Shown: in pieces, positions 1-6,479 of the stretch
Position numbering within the stretch: the stretch's first letter is position 1
How the letters are laid out: the number at the start of each line of letters is the position of its first letter
From: Deltaproteobacteria bacterium
GTDB taxonomy: Bacteria; Desulfobacterota; Syntrophia; Syntrophales; UBA2192
Assembly (NCBI GenBank): GCA_026388445.1
Contig: JAPLJU010000166.1
Location: 1-22,497 of the forward strand
Reading direction: 5' to 3'
Length of the DNA: 22,497 nucleotides
Translations under genes and position numbers: made by a program
The notes under the pieces: model-generated
Seen by the model: the letters and a program-made list of their open reading frames with translations, nothing else
What the model was told of the DNA's origin: nothing
The model's database searches: none

Positions 1-1207
1 TCTTCCCCCCGCCGCCGGGGGCGTCGATGACGTATGTGGGGACGGCATAACCCGTCGTATGCCCGCGGAGGCTACGGATAATCTCGAGACCCTTTTCGAC
101 CGACGTCCGGAAGTGAGATGACCCAGAAATGGGATCACACTGGTAGAGGTAGTAGGGCTTCACCCGGATTTTGAGAAGCCCGTGGACCAGCCGGGTCATA
201 ACCTCCACGTCGTCGTTGATTCCCGCAAGCAGCACCGTCTGACTTCCCAGTGGAATGCCCGCATCGGCGAGCCGGGCGCAGGCCTGGCCGACCTCCGGGG
301 TCAGCTCCTCCGGATGGGTAAAGTGGATGCTCAGCCACAGAGGATGATACCGCTTCAAAACGGAAATCAGCTTCGCCGTGATGCGCTGGGGCAGGACGAC
401 AGGCGCTTTGGTCCCGATCCGGAGCAGCTCCACATGCGGGATGGCGCGAAGTTTCGAGAGGAGCCAATCCAGACTCTCGTCGGACAGGGTCAGGGGATCG
501 CCGCCGGAGAGGAGCACGTCCCGGACCTGGGGGGTCGATGCGATATAATCGATGGCCTGCTCCAGGCGTTTCTTGCCGGGCTGGCCGCCGTTGCCGTGAT
601 CGAGGATGCGGGAGCGGGTGCAATAGCGGCAGTATGTCGAGCAGAAGTTTGTCACGAGGAAAAGAACCCGGTCCGGGTAGCGATGCACGAGACCCGGCAC
701 AGGACTGTCGGTCTCTTCTCCAAGGGGGTCGTCGGACTCTTCCCAGGATTGATGGAACTCGAGGCTTCTGGGGATCACGGTGCGCCGAATGGGTTGCTCC
801 GGGTCCATCGCATCCATGAGACTGGCATAATAGGGGGTGATGCTCAAAGGGACGCTGCCGCCCCGTCTCATGATGGTGTTGATTTCGTCATCCGAGAGCC
901 AGATCATCTGCGAGAGGGTTTCGAGACCGGTGATGCGGTTCTTCAGATGCCACTGCCAGTCATTCCATTCGACGAGCGTGATACCGGGATAAAAACGTTT
1001 CTGGAACGCCTTGGACCGTGCACTGGGTTTACAGGTGCTGATGCCTCGGGTGGGAAAGAGAAATACTGACCTGTTCTTCCTGGTCGTGGTGATTACCACG
1101 GAAGGTGAGGGATGTTGTTCTTTCAGCTCATCCAGAGCCGAACCGGCGGGGCCGGTGTGTCTACCGGGAGGCTCCGCCTCTTGGGTTAGACAGACATTGT
1201 CTTCCAT
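1..1207 (-). CDS. kamA: Lysine 2,3-aminomutase (KamA/AblA family), 3' end missing
   Basis: This is a radical SAM, PLP-dependent enzyme that interconverts L-lysine and L-beta-lysine, used in lysine fermentation or in making beta-lysine osmolytes. My translation of the minus strand gives 402 open codons up to the window edge. The radical SAM cluster motif CX3CX2C is at C189, C193 and C196 (context TNFCSTYCRYC). The last visible codon is the lysine of PGGGGK, which binds PLP in the clostridial enzyme (K337 there). D358 and D395 lie at exactly the spacing of clostridial D293 and D330, which bind the lysine side chain, so lysine rather than glutamate is the likely substrate. Start ATG at 1207 has a good AGGAG site 8-9 bases upstream. 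Homology appears to begin near residue 65 (WNDWQW at 81-86), so there is an N-terminal extension of about 65 residues. Roughly 80 C-terminal residues lie outside the window. Confidence 0.93.
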   Translation of the reverse strand, partial: MEDNVCLTQEAEPPGRHTGPAGSALDELKEQHPSPSVVITTTRKNRSVFLFPTRGISTCKPSARSKAFQKRFYPGITLVEWNDWQWHLKNRITGLETLSQMIWLSDDEINTIMRRGGSVPLSITPYYASLMDAMDPEQPIRRTVIPRSLEFHQSWEESDDPLGEETDSPVPGLVHRYPDRVLFLVTNFCSTYCRYCTRSRILDHGNGGQPGKKRLEQAIDYIASTPQVRDVLLSGGDPLTLSDESLDWLLSKLRAIPHVELLRIGTKAPVVLPQRITAKLISVLKRYHPLWLSIHFTHPEELTPEVGQACARLADAGIPLGSQTVLLAGINDDVEVMTRLVHGLLKIRVKPYYLYQCDPISGSSHFRTSVEKGLEIIRSLRGHTTGYAVPTYVIDAPGGGGK

Positions 1208-1312
1208 TCAGAGATCTCCTTTTCTCGTCTATCGGTCGGCGTGTGTTCATCCTCACAACGATGCTCTCTCCGTTTCAGTGATCGATGAAAAAATTCAATC
1301 GAGTTGAGAATC

Positions 1313-1340
1313 GTTATAAAGAATGTTTGCATAATGTCAA
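1313..1340 (-). promoter_or_regulatory. Sigma70-type promoter for kamA
   Basis: On the minus strand TTGACA (1340-1335) is followed after 16 bases by TATAAC (1318-1313). This is a full consensus -35 and a 5/6 -10. Transcription would begin near 1306, leaving a leader of about 100 bases before the kamA start codon. Seen in sequence; activity is inferred. Confidence 0.65.
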
Positions 1341-1381
1341 GCGATATTTGTTAAAAACGTCGAAAAAATGAAAAAAATATT

Positions 1382-1397
1382 TTTCGATCGATCGAAA
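1382..1397. promoter_or_regulatory. Perfect 16-bp palindrome, candidate operator
   Basis: TTTCGATCGATCGAAA is a perfect palindrome in the divergent control region, about 42 bases upstream of the kamA -35 box. Its right half CGATCGAAA recurs exactly at 1514-1522, just before the ribosome binding site of the rightward operon. The pattern suits a dimeric regulator, but which one is unknown. Confidence 0.4.
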
Positions 1398-1476
1398 CAC
1401 AAATTATTTTCTGCAAGATGTTTGCCATCTCCGTTTTTTGTCCCCGAAAATCGTCTGTGAGACGTCGGCAGACGGC

Positions 1477-1503
1477 TTGCGTTTTGCCGGATCATGATAT
1501 AGA
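1477..1503 (+). promoter_or_regulatory. Possible promoter for the 1537-6154 operon
   Basis: TTGCGT (1477-1482) and TATAGA (1498-1503) are separated by 15 bases. The -10 is preceded by TGA, as in an extended -10 element. The spacing is short, so the assignment is tentative. Confidence 0.35.
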
Positions 1504-1536
1504 TTAGCGCAGACGATCGAAAAAGGAGTCCCGGTG

Positions 1537-1746
1537 ATGAAAGTGACGGACGGAAAAGACCTCTGCGGTGCCTGTAAGACAAAAAGTTCGGTCATACTCT
1601 GTGATGGATGCGCCATTCCGCTCTGCGCGGATTGTCGGAAGTTCGATCTCTGGGGTTATGGCTGCGGGCATATAGACCCGAAAGCGTTCTGCCACAAGTG
1701 TTTTCACGATGTCCGGATCAACCCGTACAGCGGCACGCTGGAGTAG
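1537..1746 (+). CDS. Small Cys-rich, zinc-binding-type hypothetical protein (69 aa)
   Basis: I do not recognise a named family. Cysteines fall at 10, 13, 22, 25, 30, 33, 43, 52 and 55, including four CX2C pairs, with histidines at 45, 53 and 57. This arrangement fits a cross-braced zinc finger (B-box or treble-clef type) binding two or three zinc ions. No signal peptide or membrane segment is visible, so it should be cytoplasmic. An AAGGAG site (1523-1528) lies 8 bases before ATG 1537; a GTG at 1534 is an alternative start. It is followed after 6 bases by a radical SAM gene, so the two are probably co-transcribed and may work together, for example as a substrate- or protein-binding partner (inference). 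Confidence 0.75.
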   Translation: MKVTDGKDLCGACKTKSSVILCDGCAIPLCADCRKFDLWGYGCGHIDPKAFCHKCFHDVRINPYSGTLE

Positions 1747-1752
1747 GGCAAC

Positions 1753-2628
1753 ATGAAGTACGAAGGCCTGATCATCAGACCCCCCAGCGAAGCCCGAAGC
1801 CTCCTCCTGCAAGTGACCGTCGGGTGTTCCCATAATCAATGTACGTTCTGCCGCGCCTATAAGCAGAAGCGGTTCCGGATCAAGGCCTCCGAGGAAATCG
1901 AGGAGGACATCCGGGAGGCCGGAACGACTCTGCGATCTGTGGAACGGGTCTTTCTCTGTGACGGCGATGCGCTCATCATTCCCCAGCGAAGGCTTCTTGG
2001 AATCCTGCAGTCCATCCGGGAGAACATCCACGGGGTGCAGCGGGTCGGAACTTACGCGAACGCGAAGAGCATCCTTAGAAAAAACCGGGAAGAACTTGCT
2101 GCCCTGAAGGACGCGGGGCTTAAGATCATCTACCTGGGTGTGGAGACGGGAAGCGAGGAGGTTCTCCGGAGGATTTGGAAGGGGGTCACCTATGATCAGA
2201 TGATCGAGGCCGGTCACCGGGTGAAGCAGGCCGGGATCAGGCTTTCGGTCACTGCCCTTCTGGGCATCGGGGGGGTCGAGCTGAGCGCGGAGCATGCCAG
2301 GGAGACGGCCCGGATCCTGACGGACATGGACCCGGACTACACCGGTGTGCTCACGGTGATGGTCATCCCGGGAACGCCTCTCTACGAGGCCTGCCGCAGC
2401 GGTGCCTTTGTCCTGCCCGATACCTTTGATATCCTCGGGGAGCTTCGCACCATCGTCGCCGCGTCGAGTTTTACGGATTGTTTCCTCACATCCAATCACG
2501 CCTCCAACTACCTGCCGATCAAGGCGAGACTGCCCGCCGATCAGAAGAAGGTTCTGTGTCTCCTCGACGGCGTGATCGAAAAGGGGCGCCGGGACCTACT
2601 GAGGCCGGAATATCTGAGGGGATTGTAA
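1753..2628 (+). CDS. Radical SAM protein with CX4CX2C cluster motif (291 aa)
   Basis: A cytoplasmic radical SAM enzyme of unknown substrate. The 4Fe-4S ligands are C25, C30 and C33 in VGCSHNQCTFC, a CX4CX2C spacing rather than the usual CX3CX2C. GCSHNxCTFC is a recognised variant in COG1032-type radical SAM proteins. A GVETGSEE segment (about 134-141) matches the SAM-binding strand seen in Elp3/HemN-like enzymes, and a later MVIPGTPLY segment is also typical of that group. There is no B12-binding domain; the protein starts almost directly with the SAM core. Start ATG 1753 has GGAG about 9 bases upstream, inside the end of the preceding gene. It sits between a zinc-finger-type gene and corC. 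Confidence 0.85.
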   Translation: MKYEGLIIRPPSEARSLLLQVTVGCSHNQCTFCRAYKQKRFRIKASEEIEEDIREAGTTLRSVERVFLCDGDALIIPQRRLLGILQSIRENIHGVQRVGTYANAKSILRKNREELAALKDAGLKIIYLGVETGSEEVLRRIWKGVTYDQMIEAGHRVKQAGIRLSVTALLGIGGVELSAEHARETARILTDMDPDYTGVLTVMVIPGTPLYEACRSGAFVLPDTFDILGELRTIVAASSFTDCFLTSNHASNYLPIKARLPADQKKVLCLLDGVIEKGRRDLLRPEYLRGL

Positions 2629-2644
2629 GGGTGGGAACTCTTCC

Positions 2645-3475
2645 ATGGGGAAAATTTTGGACCGCATAAGAAAATTTTTCTCGGCCGGCACGCCCGATGA
2701 GGATCAAAGCCGCCTCGAGGAGGAAATCCAGTCCATCATCGATGCCGGGGAGGAAAAAGGTCTTATCGACGCCCAGTCCGGTGCCATGATCGAGAGCATC
2801 CTCGAATTCCGGGAGACCCTCGCCCGGGAAGTCATGGTCCCCCGGACCGATATTCTGGCGATCAGAAGCAAAGCCCCCATCGAGGAGATTATCGAGCTCA
2901 TTATCCAGCATGGACACACCCGGATACCCCTATACAGCGGGAGCATCGACAACATCATCGGGATCCTCAACGTCAAAGACCTTCTGAAATTCTGGTCCAG
3001 GCCCATCCGGCAGGAAGAGATCCTGTCCATCCTGAGAAAACCCTATTTTATCCCGGAAACAAAGAACATCCATCTCCTCCTCCATGAACTGAAGGAGAAA
3101 AAGTTGCACATGGCCATCGTCATCGATGAATACGGCGGGACCTCGGGGCTCGTCACGCTGGAGGACCTGATCGAGGAGATTGTCGGCGAGATCCGGGATG
3201 AGCACGACCAGGAAGAGGAAAAATTTGTCGAGCTCCCCGACGGGTACACCCTGGTGGACAGCCGGGTGGAAATCGAGGCCTTTGAGCATCACTTCGGCGT
3301 CGAAATCCCCCGGGGTAAATATGAAACTTTCGGCGGGTTCATCCTCGATACCGTGAAGCGGATCCCCATGACGGGCGATGTGATCCAGCATGACGGTCTC
3401 GAAATGGTGATTGCCTCGGCCGACGAGCGAAGCATCAAGAAGGTCAGGATCAAGAAAAAAGGAGAGACCCGATAG
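2645..3475 (+). CDS. corC: CorC/HlyC-type CBS-domain protein (276 aa)
   Basis: A cytoplasmic protein of the CorC (YbeX)/TlyC group, linked to magnesium and cobalt efflux. Its exact biochemical role is unsettled. Layout: an acidic N-terminal region (about 20-60), a first CBS motif from about 66 (VMVPRTDI) with HTRIPLY, a second CBS motif (about 132-185) with VIDEYGGTSGLVTLEDL, and a CorC_HlyC associated domain (about 195-272). No DUF21 membrane domain is present, so this is the soluble form, of typical length near 280-290 aa. The gene lies 16 bases after the radical SAM gene and 8 bases before lnt. In many Gram-negatives corC precedes lnt, which supports the assignment. Confidence 0.92.
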   Translation: MGKILDRIRKFFSAGTPDEDQSRLEEEIQSIIDAGEEKGLIDAQSGAMIESILEFRETLAREVMVPRTDILAIRSKAPIEEIIELIIQHGHTRIPLYSGSIDNIIGILNVKDLLKFWSRPIRQEEILSILRKPYFIPETKNIHLLLHELKEKKLHMAIVIDEYGGTSGLVTLEDLIEEIVGEIRDEHDQEEEKFVELPDGYTLVDSRVEIEAFEHHFGVEIPRGKYETFGGFILDTVKRIPMTGDVIQHDGLEMVIASADERSIKKVRIKKKGETR

Positions 3476-3483
3476 AAAAGATA

Positions 3484-5043
3484 TTGAAGGTCAGGAAAAC
3501 CCGACGCACATCGTTCAGGAAGATGGGTCTGGATCATCGCTCCCTCCTTCTTTCGGTTTTTTCCGGAATCCTCCTTTTCCTTTCATTCCCGAAATTCGGA
3601 CACTGGGCCCTGGCCTGGATCTGTCTGGTTCCCCTGCTTTACGCCCTGAGGGGACGGGATATGGCCAGCGCCTTCCTGCTGGGCCTCACAAGCGGTCTCA
3701 TATTCAACGTCGGCCTCCTCTACTGGGTGTCCGGTGTCGTCGTTCAGTACGGCCATCTCCCCCTCTATCTCGGTATTTTCGTCATGCTCCTTCTCGCTCT
3801 CTACCTGAGCCTCTATGTTTCCCTCTTTGCCGCCGGCGTGACCTATTTCGGCAGGCGGCAGGTGCCCCTGGTCATCACCGCGCCCGTTCTGTGGGTTCTC
3901 CTTGAATACGGGAAGGCCAATCTTCTGACGGGCTTTCCCTGGGGAAATCTCGCCCACGCCCAGTATTTGAACCTTCCCATGATCCAGATCGCCGATCTGG
4001 CGGGAACCTACGGGATCTCCTTTCTTCTCGTGCTCATCAACGCCGTTCTATGCGATCTCATCACGAGAAAGGAGAGCCAGTTTATCATCCTCACGGAGCT
4101 TGTGGTCGGAAGCCTCCTGCTTTCCGCTGCATACAGTTACGGGGTGTACCGGCTCGCTGACACAGCGGCCCATATCAGAAATACCCCCGCAAAGCCCGTT
4201 TCGATTGTCCAGGGGAATATCGATCAGAGTATCAAATGGGATCCCCGTTTTCAGGCGGAGACGATTCGAATATACGCTGACCTCTCCGGGAAAGCGGCCC
4301 TGAGCAGCCCCGATATGATCGTCTGGCCGGAAACGGCCACTCCGTTCTTCTTTCAGCAGATCGAAGAGAAACACGGGGAGGTCGTGGCTGTGGCGAGGAA
4401 CTCGAAGGCATTTCTTGTTTTTGGAAGTCCCAGTTACCGGCGGATCGACAACCGGATGTATTTTCAGAATAGCGCCTATCTCCTTTCACCCCAGGGGGGA
4501 ATCCTCGGGAAGTATGACAAGGTCCACCTGGTCCCATACGGAGAGTACGTCCCGCTGAGGCGATTTTTCCCCTTCGTCGAAAAGCTCGCCGTTGGCATCG
4601 GGGATTTTCTGCCCGGAGAGGGCTTCGAGCCTCTCTCGCTGGATGGCGCAAAGGCCGGAATTCTGATATGCTATGAAGCGATCTTCCCGGAGATCAGCCG
4701 GGCTTACCGGGAAAGGGGTGCGACCTTCCTGGTCAACCTGACGAATGATGCCTGGTTTGGAACGTCTTCCGCCCCTTACCAGCATCTCGCCATCACGACC
4801 TTCAGGGCGGTAGAAAACCGTCTCTTCATCGTTCGGGCGGCCAATACCGGGATCAGCGCATTCATCGCGCCGACGGGAGAAGTTCTCTCGAGGACGGGGC
4901 TTTTTGAGACGACGGTCCTGCAGGGCTTTTTTCATGTCATGGATGAGAGAACATTTTACGCCAGGTTCGGGGATTTTTTCGTCTATCTTTGCATGGCCTT
5001 TTTTGTCATAATTTGTTTCATCACGATACGGAGGAAATCCTAA
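3484..5043 (+). CDS. lnt: Apolipoprotein N-acyltransferase
   Basis: An inner-membrane enzyme that adds the third acyl chain to the N-terminal cysteine of lipoproteins, completing lipoprotein maturation. About 519 aa. The N-terminal half has several hydrophobic helices (from about 20 to 215), followed by a periplasmic nitrilase-like domain (about 235-480) and a final membrane helix (about 497-515). The Glu-Lys-Cys triad is visible: E283 in VWPETATP, K346 in YDKVHLVPYGEY, C396 in GILICYEA. The long frame opens at TTG 3484. ATG 3523 gives a shorter N terminus and is a reasonable alternative, as neither has a convincing ribosome binding site. The stop codon abuts the prfB start. The mature lipoprotein encoded at 6480 is a plausible substrate class. 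Confidence 0.95.
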   Translation: MKVRKTRRTSFRKMGLDHRSLLLSVFSGILLFLSFPKFGHWALAWICLVPLLYALRGRDMASAFLLGLTSGLIFNVGLLYWVSGVVVQYGHLPLYLGIFVMLLLALYLSLYVSLFAAGVTYFGRRQVPLVITAPVLWVLLEYGKANLLTGFPWGNLAHAQYLNLPMIQIADLAGTYGISFLLVLINAVLCDLITRKESQFIILTELVVGSLLLSAAYSYGVYRLADTAAHIRNTPAKPVSIVQGNIDQSIKWDPRFQAETIRIYADLSGKAALSSPDMIVWPETATPFFFQQIEEKHGEVVAVARNSKAFLVFGSPSYRRIDNRMYFQNSAYLLSPQGGILGKYDKVHLVPYGEYVPLRRFFPFVEKLAVGIGDFLPGEGFEPLSLDGAKAGILICYEAIFPEISRAYRERGATFLVNLTNDAWFGTSSAPYQHLAITTFRAVENRLFIVRAANTGISAFIAPTGEVLSRTGLFETTVLQGFFHVMDERTFYARFGDFFVYLCMAFFVIICFITIRRKS

Positions 5044-6154
5044 ATGTTTGAAGATCTGCCGGGTAAGATTAAAGAGACCAGAAAAAAACTGGATACGCTG
5101 CGAGGTTATCTTTGAAATAGAAAGCCGGATGAAGAGACTGGAGGAACTGGAGAAGTCCACCTTGAGGAAGGATCTCTGGGATCAGCCCGACAAGGCACGG
5201 GACCTTCTGAAGGAGAAGACCCGGGTGGAGACGACCATTGAGCGTTTCAAAAAGCTCGACGGCGCCACCCGGGACCTCGAGGACCTCTTCGAGATCGCCC
5301 GGGAGGAGGCAGACGAGAAAACGCTGGCCGAATTGGACGGCGATGCGGACAGGCTCCTGGAAGGCGTACGAGACGAAGAGATGAGGGCCCTTCTGGGTAA
5401 GGCGGAGGATGGCAAAAACGCTATCATGACCATTCATGCCGGCGCCGGGGGGACAGAGGCGCAGGACTGGGCAGAGATGCTCCTGAGGATGTATCTGCGG
5501 TGGGGGGAAAAGAAGGGCTTCAAGGCCAGAATCCTTGATTATCAATCCGGTGAGGAAGCGGGGGTCAAGAGCGTCACCATCCATATCGAAGGGGAGTACG
5601 CCTTTGGGTACAGCAAGGCCGAAACGGGCATTCACAGGCTCGTTCGGATTTCTCCTTTCGATGCCAGCAGCAGGCGACACACCTCCTTCGCCTCCGTTTT
5701 CGTCTACCCGGAGGTGGACGATGAAATCGTCGTGGATATTGATGAAAAAGATCTGAAAATTGATACTTACAGAGCCGGGGGCAAGGGGGGGCAGCACGTC
5801 AACAAGACCGATTCCGCCGTTCGGATCACCCACATCCCCTCAGGCATCGTTGTGCAATGCCAGAACGAACGCTCCCAGCACAAAAACAAGGCCATGGCGT
5901 TAAAAGTGCTCCGCTCCAGGCTCTTCGAACTCAAGAAGAAGGAGCATGAAGAGAAGATGGATGCGCTCCATTCTTCGAAAAAAGACATTGCCTGGGGGAG
6001 CCAGATCCGTTCCTACGTGCTTCACCCCTACAAATTGATCAAGGACCACCGCACCAATCTGGAAGTCGGCAATGTTCAGAAAGTCCTCGATGGAGAAATC
6101 GATGATTTCATCGAGGCCTACCTTTTACGCGAGTCGGTGGTGGCACATTCCTAA
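5044..6154 (+). CDS. prfB: Peptide chain release factor 2, with +1 programmed frameshift
   Basis: RF2 recognises UAA and UGA and triggers peptide release on the ribosome. The coding sequence is join(5044..5112,5114..6154), 369 aa. It starts at ATG 5044, right after the lnt stop, with GGAGG 9 bases upstream. After 23 codons an in-frame TGA (5113-5115) must be bypassed by a +1 shift. The N terminus MFEDLPGK...LRGYL then joins EIESRMKRLEELEK, colinear with known RF2 proteins. The stop-codon recognition motif SPF is at 203-205 and the catalytic GGQ at 248-250, almost the same positions as in E. coli. A conceptual start at 5048 in the shifted frame would give a false N terminus. It is the last gene of the 1537-6154 unit; I see no clear terminator after it. 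Confidence 0.97.
5102..5115 (+). promoter_or_regulatory. prfB programmed +1 frameshift signal
   Basis: GAGGT (5102-5106) acts as an internal Shine-Dalgarno, three bases before the slippery CTT (5110-5112) and the in-frame TGA (5113-5115). This is the same arrangement as the E. coli prfB site. It makes RF2 synthesis autoregulated: low RF2 slows UGA reading and favours the shift. Confidence 0.95.
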
Positions 6155-6293
6155 AAAAAACATGGGTTTTCAGCGGATGAGGCGCTTTTGATCGGGAGGA
6201 ACCCTGAAAGGCTCCATTTTTGCATAAATGAATACCCGGGCAATAAAATCGCCCATTTACATTTTGTTTTGCCCGGTAAAAGGTAAATAACCT

Positions 6294-6323
6294 TTGACAT
6301 TTCACGCAGAGGTTTGATAGATG
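6294..6323 (+). promoter_or_regulatory. Possible promoter upstream of the transglycosylase gene
   Basis: TTGACA (6294-6299), a perfect -35, is followed after 18 bases by the weak -10 TAGATG (6318-6323). The start point would lie just before or inside the hairpin at 6328-6367. Confidence 0.4.
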
Positions 6324-6327
6324 CGCC

Positions 6328-6389
6328 TAGGAACCAGAGGGAGAAGGTGAAGATCCTCTGAAGCCTAAAAGAAAGGGTGCTCTTTTTTT
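6328..6389 (+). ncRNA. Candidate structured leader RNA or small RNA
   Basis: TAGG (6328-6331) pairs with CCTA (6364-6367) and CAGAGG (6335-6340) pairs with CCTCTG (6355-6360). The two stems are separated by a symmetrical 3x3 internal loop (AAC/AAG), with a 14-base purine-rich apical loop. Seven Ts follow at 6383-6389. I matched it to no riboswitch class I know. It could be a leader element for the gene at 6480, a short RNA, or chance. Confidence 0.25.
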
Positions 6390-6479
6390 CTTGCCCATAC
6401 CTGTGCCCCGAGTAAAAAGAACGGAATTTCGAGAAGTCCCGAATGCGAACCAAGGAAGTCATCTAAAGGAGTTTCCCTG

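Larger units (their letters stand above)
1208..1536. other. AT-rich divergent control region between kamA and the 1537 operon
   Basis: About 330 bases with no credible gene. The stretch is visibly AT-rich compared with the surrounding genes. It holds a likely kamA promoter, a weaker promoter for the rightward operon, a perfect 16-bp palindrome, and a 6-bp inverted repeat CGTCTG/CAGACG (1452-1457 and 1469-1474). Each is listed or discussed separately. Confidence 0.7.
6155..6479 (+). other. Intergenic leader region before the transglycosylase gene
   Basis: 325 bases without a credible gene. It contains the inverted repeat CCGGGCAA (6236-6243)/TTGCCCGG (6269-6276) around a 25-base loop, a TTGACA promoter candidate, a two-part hairpin (6328-6367) and a T-run (6383-6389). 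An AAAGGAG ribosome binding site near 6465-6471 serves the gene at 6480. A 103-codon minus-strand frame here looks spurious. Confidence 0.6.

Noticed and set aside
182..1069. 295-codon plus-strand frame
   Set aside because: It is exactly antisense to kamA, whose translation shows complete radical SAM and PLP motifs. The plus frame shows no family resemblance.
1504..2499. 331-codon minus-strand frame
   Set aside because: It is antisense to the small Cys-rich gene and the radical SAM gene, which have clear motifs and ribosome binding sites.
6236..6276. Intrinsic terminator for the prfB operon
   Set aside because: The 8-bp stem is perfect, but it has a 25-base loop and is followed by GTAAAAGG, not a T-run.
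6294..6370. GEMM-type cyclic dinucleotide riboswitch
   Set aside because: CACGCAGAGG hinted at it, but the conserved core and tetraloop receptor of that class are missing.
6151..6462. 103-codon minus-strand frame in the leader before the transglycosylase gene
   Set aside because: There is no ribosome binding site, and the composition resembles translated noncoding DNA rich in F, S and K. It covers the candidate RNA structure.
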